Positions 6,893 to 12,020 of a stretch of 12,020 nucleotides of DNA are shown in pieces; within the stretch, counting starts at the first letter, position 1; each line of letters begins with the position of its first letter. This DNA is from Collinsella sp. (GTDB lineage Bacteria; Actinomycetota; Coriobacteriia; Coriobacteriales; Coriobacteriaceae), in assembly GCA_022713905.1 (NCBI GenBank), contig JAIHTM010000074.1, positions 1-12,020 on the forward strand. The letters run 5' to 3'. The translations under genes were made by a program, and so were the position numbers. The notes under the pieces were generated by a model. The model made no database searches. It was given only the letters and a program-made list of their open reading frames with translations, and was not told the origin of the DNA.

Positions 6893-8326
6893 ATGGCTGT
6901 TATTAACGTACTGCCTTCGGATGGGAAGGTTATTGACGAGGGTCCAGTTGGTTGCTCTGTTGATGTTTGCTGTGATGACTTTCGTCATCTCGATGTTGGA
7001 CTGCCGCCCGAGATTCTTCGTCTTAAGGATGCCGGGTATTTGACGCAGGCTGTTGCTGCCTGCGATCGCCTTTTGGAGCAGAACCCCGAGCCTTCGCTGG
7101 CTGCTTGTGTTCGTGCCGAGCGGTATCGCATACTCGAGACGCCGCTTCATTTTTCGGTGTCGCGCGACCAGGCTATTGCGATGATTCGCGAGGAGTGGCC
7201 AGAGTTTACCGAAGAGCAGTTTGATGACCTGATTAATCGTAAGCGTATTGACTGGCGCTTTATCGATGGCGAACTGTTCGTTCTCGATAACTTCCTCGAT
7301 TCGCTTCGCGTGTATCCCAAGGAGGTTCCGGGCTTGCGGCCCGATCCTACGGACGGAATTGCGCTGCGTAACCAAATGCTCAAGGAGATGGAGTCGCAAA
7401 ACGGGCTGACTCGTGTCATTACGCTTAAGGCATCCGTGTCTGTCCCCGGGGCTTTGGAGGGGGAGACCGTTCGCGCGTGGCTTCCCGTTGCCGCCGCCTG
7501 CCGTCAGCAGTCTCAAGTTGAGATCCTCGACATGACGCCGGAAGGTGCCGTTGCTCCCGAAGAAGCTTCGGCTCGTACTGCCTCATGGGCATCTTCGACT
7601 GAGCGTTCGTTCTCAGTGACCTATCGCTATCGCATTGATGCCGCCTATTGCGATGTCTATGGTGGTGCGCTTCCGTCGCATCCGTGCATGGACACGCCGC
7701 TGCCCGAGGACACTTCCGAGGATCGTCCGCACATTGCGTTTACTCCGTACCTGCAGCAGCTGACGGCCCGTGTTATTGACGGGCTCGAAGATCCGCTCGA
7801 TCGCGCCCGTGCTATCTATGATTACCTGACGCAACATATCGACTATCGCTATCAGCCGCCGTACCTACTTTTGGGCTCTATTGCCGATGACTGCGCGCAT
7901 TCGCTCCGCGGCGATTGCGGTGTTATGGCGCTCACGTTTATCACCATGTGTCGCATCGCCGGCGTGCCTGCCCGTTGGCAGAGTGGCCTGTATGTTGCGC
8001 CCGATTCGGTGGGGCCGCACGACTGGGCGGAGTTCTATACGCCGCAGACCGGTTGGCTTAACGCCGACGTATCGTTTGGCTCCTCGGCACGCAGAATGGG
8101 GGAGGAGTGGCGCCGCCGTCACTACTTTGGCAGCCTCGACCCGTGGCGCATGGTGGCAAACAATCGATTCCAGGCCGAGTTTGAGCCGGCTTTCGACGGC
8201 ATGCGCGAGGACCCCTACGACAATCAGATGGGCGAGGCCTCGGTCGACGGTCGCGGATGCCGTCAGCGTGAGATGCTTCGTACGGTCGAACTCGTCGAAA
8301 TGCTCGAAGTTCCATTTTCGGACTAA
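6893..8326 (+). CDS. Transglutaminase-like (cysteine protease fold) protein
   Basis: The 477-residue protein has a C-terminal transglutaminase-core domain (about residues 300-415) with an intact triad: C342 in RGDCGVMAL, H376 in GPHDWAEFY and D392 in LNADVSFG. Bacterial members act as proteases, amidases or cross-linking enzymes; the substrate here is not evident. The first 120 residues look helical (possibly TPR-like, around AACDRLLEQNPEP) with an acidic segment RIDWRFIDGELFVLDNF; the middle (about 180-270) may be a beta-rich module. No signal peptide or transmembrane segment is visible, so it is probably cytoplasmic. An in-frame GTG at 6875 is an alternative start, but GGAG at 6882-6885, seven bases before ATG 6893, favours the ATG. 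It is monocistronic, between fba and tRNA-Leu, so context gives no function. Codon use is less biased than in fba, suggesting modest expression. Confidence 0.8.
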   Translation: MAVINVLPSDGKVIDEGPVGCSVDVCCDDFRHLDVGLPPEILRLKDAGYLTQAVAACDRLLEQNPEPSLAACVRAERYRILETPLHFSVSRDQAIAMIREEWPEFTEEQFDDLINRKRIDWRFIDGELFVLDNFLDSLRVYPKEVPGLRPDPTDGIALRNQMLKEMESQNGLTRVITLKASVSVPGALEGETVRAWLPVAAACRQQSQVEILDMTPEGAVAPEEASARTASWASSTERSFSVTYRYRIDAAYCDVYGGALPSHPCMDTPLPEDTSEDRPHIAFTPYLQQLTARVIDGLEDPLDRARAIYDYLTQHIDYRYQPPYLLLGSIADDCAHSLRGDCGVMALTFITMCRIAGVPARWQSGLYVAPDSVGPHDWAEFYTPQTGWLNADVSFGSSARRMGEEWRRRHYFGSLDPWRMVANNRFQAEFEPAFDGMREDPYDNQMGEASVDGRGCRQREMLRTVELVEMLEVPFSD

Positions 8327-8365
8327 TCGATAGCAAGCTGTGATAAACTAACTCACGCATTACGT

Positions 8366-8452
8366 GCCCGAGTGGCGGAATTGGCAGACGCAGTGGACTC
8401 AAAATCCACCGTTGGCAACAACGTGCGAGTTCGAGTCTCGCCTCGGGCACCA
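8366..8452 (+). tRNA. tRNA-Leu (anticodon CAA)
   Basis: Acceptor arms GCCCGAG (8366-8372) and CTCGGGC (8442-8448) pair fully, followed by discriminator A and an encoded CCA. The anticodon stem GTGGA/TCCAC (8393-8397/8405-8409) encloses CTCAAAA, placing anticodon CAA at 8400-8402, which reads UUG. The long variable arm typical of class II tRNAs (Leu/Ser) and the TTCGAGTC T-loop are present. At 87 nt the length is normal for tRNA-Leu. A possible extended -10 promoter (TG-T-GATAAA) lies at about 8339-8347. The T-loop-to-CCA portion recurs downstream. Confidence 0.97.
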
Positions 8453-8498
8453 TACATGCAGGTGAGCGTTCAAGGGGGTTTAAGCCCCCTTTTTCGTG
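8430..8498 (+). repeat. Direct repeat copy 1: tRNA-Leu 3' end plus terminator
   Basis: The 69 bases from the T-loop of tRNA-Leu through the terminator match 8614-8682 at 64 positions by my hand alignment. The tRNA part (24 bases through CCAT) is identical; the five differences lie in the spacer and terminator loop. Confidence 0.9.
8472..8494 (+). terminator. Intrinsic terminator of tRNA-Leu
   Basis: AAGGGGG (8472-8478) pairs with CCCCCTT (8485-8491) around TTTAAG, and a T-run continues to 8494. It lies 19 bases after the tRNA CCA end. Confidence 0.85.
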
Positions 8499-8613
8499 CC
8501 GAACTCGCGTGAGCGCGCGGAGCGTTAAGCGAACAGGCCTGTGGCCTGTTTGTAGCGGAGCGTGGCGAGGGCGCCATGCGCCCGAAGCCCGGGGCTTCGC
8601 GAAGCGAAGACCC
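8499..8613. other. Hairpin-rich insert between the two tRNA-Leu 3'-end copies
   Basis: This 115-bp GC-rich stretch has no gene but holds consecutive near-perfect palindromes: AACAGGCC/GGCCTGTT (8532-8539/8543-8550), GGGCGC/GCGCCC (8569-8574/8578-8583), CGAAGCCC/GGGCTTCG (8583-8590/8592-8599) and the 12-bp palindrome GCTTCGCGAAGC (8594-8605). Such a string resembles REP/BIME-type elements or the remains of a mobile element arm. It does not resemble the 5' half of a tRNA, so the downstream copy is not simply a decayed tandem tRNA with its 5' part still recognisable. Confidence 0.55.
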
Positions 8614-8682
8614 TTCGAGTCTCGCCTCGGGCACCATGCATGCAAGTGAGCGTTCAAGGGGGTCAAGGCCCCCTTTTTCGTG
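8614..8682 (+). pseudogene. Partial tRNA-Leu 3' end plus terminator (direct repeat copy 2)
   Basis: TTCGAGTCTCGCCTCGGGCA followed by CCA repeats the T-arm, 3' acceptor strand and CCA of tRNA-Leu exactly, and the flank including a terminator (AAGGGGG 8656-8662, CCCCCTT 8669-8675, then TTT) follows it as in copy 1. The D-arm, anticodon arm and 5' acceptor strand are absent, so no tRNA can be made. The break falls at the T-loop, where many tRNA-targeting integrases recombine. It is best read as an att-like scar or a partial duplication. Confidence 0.75.
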
Positions 8683-8689
8683 TACGTAA

Positions 8690-8717
8690 TGTGATAACGC
8701 TTCGAACGTGTTATTAT
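8690..8717 (+). promoter_or_regulatory. Candidate promoters of the infC-rpmI-rplT operon
   Basis: Two extended -10 candidates exist: TG-T-GATAAC (8690-8698) and TG-T-TATTAT (8709-8717). The second is the better match and would start transcription near 8724; the first would start near 8705 and include the whole proposed leader fold. Neither has a convincing -35 box. Confidence 0.45.
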
Positions 8718-8880
8718 CGCCAAGGCGTTGTTCCCGCAATGCCCTAAAGAGGAACCCGAGGGTTCCCACCTTTTGGCGCCAATGAGCAGCTGACTGGTCA
8801 TACAACTTAGATTCCCTTCCTCATATCGAGGATGTCTATGTGTACGACCTGGTTGCTGGGAAGCGCCGGGTTATTTTTTT
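8718..8880 (+). promoter_or_regulatory. Structured leader of infC-rpmI-rplT with attenuator-like terminator
   Basis: The 5' region can fold as a three-helix unit: CGCCAA/TTGGCG (8718-8723/8773-8778) closing GCGTTG/CAATGC (8725-8730/8737-8742) and GGAACC/GGTTCC (8751-8756/8761-8766). At the far end ACCTGG (8847-8852) pairs with CCGGGT (8866-8871), with an inner TGC/GCG extension, followed by TATTTTTTT, a terminator placed only about 20 bases before the IF3 start. GGCGC (8775-8779) could instead pair with GCGCC (8863-8867), breaking both the closing helix and the terminator. Operons of this type are autoregulated by L20, or through IF3, in other bacteria; L20-controlled attenuation is the leading inference. 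If transcription starts at 8724, the closing helix loses its 5' strand, so that part is uncertain. Confidence 0.55.
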
Positions 8881-8899
8881 ATGAATGGAGGTAGGGAAA

Positions 8900-9454
8900 A
8901 TAGCTAAGTCTGATGACACCCGCATCAACGACGAGATCACTGCATCTTCGTGCCGTTTGATTGGCGTCGATGGCTCTCAGCTCGGCCTGTTCGCCATCCG
9001 CGATGCCCAGCGCGTCGCTGACGATCAGGGTCTCGACCTGGTCGAGATCGCTCCCAACGCGGAGCCGCCGGTCTGCAAGGTCATGGACTACGGTAAGTTC
9101 AAGTACCAGCAGGCCATGAAGGCCAAGGCTGCTCGTAAGAACCAGTCCAAGGTCGAGGTCAAGGAAATGAAGTTCCGACCCAAGATCGACGTTGGCGACT
9201 ACGAGACAAAGAAGGGCCACGTTCTGCGTTTCCTCAAGAAGGGCGCACGCGTTAAGATTACCATCATGTTTCGCGGCCGTGAGATGGCTCACCCGGAGCA
9301 GGGTCTTAACGTTCTCGAGCGTCTCGCCGAGGATCTCAAGCCTTACGCTACGGTCGAATCCAAGCCTAAGATGGAAGGCCGTAACATGCTTATGCTGCTC
9401 GCCCCGATTAAGGGCGCCTTCGATGAGGAAAAAGCGGCAAGCGATACCAAGTAA
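8900..9454 (+). CDS. infC: Translation initiation factor IF-3, probable AUA start
   Basis: IF3 binds the 30S subunit, keeps it from 50S and checks that initiation uses initiator tRNA and a proper start codon. The protein (184 residues from this start) has the N-domain opening DDTRINDEI, the linker region near VCKVMDYGKFKYQ with a basic helix, and the C-domain with KEMKFRPKID and FRGREMAHPEQG. The frame can be read from ATG 8885, but that ATG follows a T-run with no ribosome binding site and itself overlaps the GGAGG at 8887-8891. That GGAGG lies eight bases before the in-frame ATA at 8900, giving M-AKSDDTRINDEI, the usual IF3 length. IF3 genes are known for AUU/AUC/AUA starts used for autoregulation, so ATA is preferred here. 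It heads the infC-rpmI-rplT operon. Identity is certain; the start is a strong inference. Confidence 0.93.
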   Translation: MAKSDDTRINDEITASSCRLIGVDGSQLGLFAIRDAQRVADDQGLDLVEIAPNAEPPVCKVMDYGKFKYQQAMKAKAARKNQSKVEVKEMKFRPKIDVGDYETKKGHVLRFLKKGARVKITIMFRGREMAHPEQGLNVLERLAEDLKPYATVESKPKMEGRNMLMLLAPIKGAFDEEKAASDTK

Positions 9455-9486
9455 CTAGTGTTCTGTAACCGATTAAGGAGTATTTC

Positions 9487-9678
9487 ATGCCTAAGATGAA
9501 GTCCCACAGCGGCACCAAGAAGCGTTTCCGCAAGACTGGTACCGGCAAGCTTATGCGCGCCAAGGCTTTCAAGAGCCACATCCTGAGCAAGAAGTCCACC
9601 AAGCGTAAGCGTGGCTTCCGTCAGGAGACCGAGATCGCCGCTGCCGACCGCAAGGTCATCAAGTCGCGTCTCGCCTAA
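9487..9678 (+). CDS. rpmI: 50S ribosomal protein L35
   Basis: This small, very basic 63-residue protein opens with the L35 signature MPKMKSHSGTKKRF and has the conserved HILSKKSTKRKRG segment. L35 is part of the large ribosomal subunit. The length is normal (about 64-66). AAGGAG at 9475-9480 lies six bases before the ATG. It is the middle gene of the conserved infC-rpmI-rplT operon, 32 bp after infC, with no promoter or terminator evident in the gap. Confidence 0.97.
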   Translation: MPKMKSHSGTKKRFRKTGTGKLMRAKAFKSHILSKKSTKRKRGFRQETEIAAADRKVIKSRLA

Positions 9679-9724
9679 GTTCGCGTTCCCGTTTTTCGTT
9701 TTACCGTCTAGGAGTTGATAGAAC

Positions 9725-10084
9725 ATGGCACGTATTAAGCGCGCTGTTGCCGCCAAGAAGAAGCGCCGTACCGTTATGCACCGTGCGAAGGGTTACTACG
9801 GTGCCGCTTCGCGTACTTACAAGCATGCTAAAGAGCAGGTCCAGCACTCCCTGCAGTATCAGTATCGTGATCGCCGCAACAAAAAGCGCGAGATCCGCTC
9901 TCTCTGGATCACCCGTATCAACGCTGCTGCTCGCCTGAACGACATCTCTTACTCTCAGTTCATGCACGGCCTGAAGGTTGCCGGCATCGAGCTCGACCGC
10001 AAGGTTCTGGCTCAGATGGCTTACGAGGACATCGAGTCCTTCAACGAGCTGGCCACCATTGCCAAGAAGGCTCTCGAGGCCTAA
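9725..10084 (+). CDS. rplT: 50S ribosomal protein L20
   Basis: The 119-residue basic protein matches L20 throughout: MARIKRAVAAKKKRR at the start, HRAKGYYGAASRTYKHAKEQ, RDRRNKKREIRSLWITRINA and the C-terminal globular part with MHGLKVAGIELDRKVLA. L20 binds 23S rRNA early in 50S assembly and in Firmicutes and enterobacteria also represses its own operon by binding a leader that mimics the rRNA site. GGAG at 9711-9714 precedes the ATG by ten bases. It is the last gene of the operon, 46 bp after rpmI, and a strong terminator follows. L20 is the most likely ligand of the leader upstream of infC, by analogy rather than by visible sequence match. Confidence 0.98.
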   Translation: MARIKRAVAAKKKRRTVMHRAKGYYGAASRTYKHAKEQVQHSLQYQYRDRRNKKREIRSLWITRINAAARLNDISYSQFMHGLKVAGIELDRKVLAQMAYEDIESFNELATIAKKALEA

Positions 10085-10105
10085 TTGATTCTCTTGAATC
10101 GCTAG

Positions 10106-10141
10106 GGGAGTGTCGCGCTATGCGCGGCGCTCCCTCTTTTT
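10106..10141 (+). terminator. Intrinsic terminator of infC-rpmI-rplT
   Basis: A 13-bp stem with two G-U pairs joins GGGAGTGTCGCGC (10106-10118) to GCGCGGCGCTCCC (10122-10134) around loop TAT, followed by TCTTTTT. It is a textbook Rho-independent terminator 22 bases after the rplT stop. Confidence 0.9.
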
Positions 10142-10503
10142 ATCTAAAGCGCTGGTATATATAGTTAAAAGCGCGGGTAGATAGACACTTACAGGTGACC
10201 GATCTTTATATACCTCTTAACCGAAGGGTCATCATCTGATACGTGCGGTCTTACTGCACATGACTTTCTATTACCTATATAGAAAGCGATAGATTGTGTA
10301 GGACTTGTGAAGAGTGGAATTGACGTCTCACATGGCTTCGCGGTCTGGCAATATATCTCCTTGCCGCGCGGCCCGGTCGGACCGGATCAGCCGCAAAGCG
10401 TGCACCTTGAGAACCGGATACTGCGAGGATGGACACACCAGATGTGTCGCATCCGGGCAGACATCGAACCATTTGAAATGGTCTAACTTGGATTTGTATA
10501 TTT
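10142..10503 (+). promoter_or_regulatory. rRNA operon promoter and leader region
   Basis: This 360-bp gap holds no credible gene. A/T-rich stretches (10155-10170, 10205-10212) suit UP elements or -10 boxes; the best promoter guess is TAGACA (10182-10187) with TTATAT (10206-10211), 18 bp apart. An 8-bp inverted repeat CTTTCTAT/ATAGAAAG (10264-10271/10279-10286) and a hairpin GGATGGACACA/TGTGTC-G-CATCC (10427-10454) lie further on. TTGAGAACCGGATA (10407-10420) resembles the TTTGAGAACTCAA segment of actinobacterial rRNA leaders, where boxA-type antitermination acts. ACCATTTGAAATGGT near 10466-10481 is another palindrome just before 16S and may take part in precursor processing. That this region is the rrn leader is secure from position; individual elements are tentative. 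Confidence 0.6.
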
Positions 10504-12012
<1,509 letters not shown>

Positions 12013-12020
12013 GGGAGATA

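Noticed and set aside
8430..8682. CRISPR-like repeat
   Set aside because: Only two direct copies exist, they derive from tRNA-Leu, and the spacing (115 bp) is not CRISPR-like.
8058..8801. Minus-strand frame of 247 codons across the 3' end of the transglutaminase-fold gene, tRNA-Leu and its repeat
   Set aside because: It runs through a certain tRNA gene and two terminators and has no family features.
9679..9724. Possible terminator in the T-rich gap between rpmI and rplT
   Set aside because: The T-runs are not preceded by a stem, and co-transcription of the two genes is expected.

Overview
The window comes from a high-GC member of the Coriobacteriia (Actinomycetota), most likely Collinsella, close to C. 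aerofaciens. The best evidence is the near-complete 16S rRNA gene at the right end, which reads like Collinsella 16S from memory; no alignment was run. The codon use (GAG, CTC, ATC, AAC and GGC preferred), strong GGAGG-type ribosome binding sites and an L20/L35/IF3 operon all fit. Every gene lies on the plus strand. This is mainly a core-genome region, not a genomic island.

Layout. 1-2436: 3' part of a gene joining the RecJ exonuclease C-terminal half to a RecQ-like DEAH helicase. 2452-4812: the bifunctional (p)ppGpp synthetase/hydrolase Rel, probably translationally coupled to it. 4897-5580: a small glyoxalase-II-like metallo-beta-lactamase-fold hydrolase, preceded by a perfect 12-bp inverted repeat. 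5775-6641: class II fructose-bisphosphate aldolase with highly biased codons. 6662-6753: a long composite palindrome. 6893-8326: an orphan, apparently cytoplasmic transglutaminase-fold protein. 8366-8452: tRNA-Leu(CAA) with its terminator. Its 3' end and terminator are repeated 184 bp downstream, around a short hairpin-rich insert. 8690-10134: the infC-rpmI-rplT operon (IF3, L35, L20), with a structured leader, a terminator-like hairpin just before infC and a probable non-canonical AUA start codon on infC. 10182-12009: rRNA leader and 16S rRNA, presumably the start of a full rrn operon continuing off the window.

How the parts fit. The order recJ-rel-MBL hydrolase is a trimmed version of the widespread Gram-positive order recJ-apt-rel-dtd-MBL-hisS, so these three genes are an old neighbourhood joining DNA repair and the stringent response. 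The second half is translation machinery (tRNA, IF3, two 50S proteins, 16S rRNA), whose expression ppGpp made by Rel would be expected to restrain.

I found no CRISPR array, transposase, integrase or defence system, and no convincing new multi-gene system. The most interesting items are the RecJ-helicase fusion, the tRNA-Leu 3'-end duplication (a possible integration scar), the 92-bp composite palindrome, and the infC leader with its probable AUA start.
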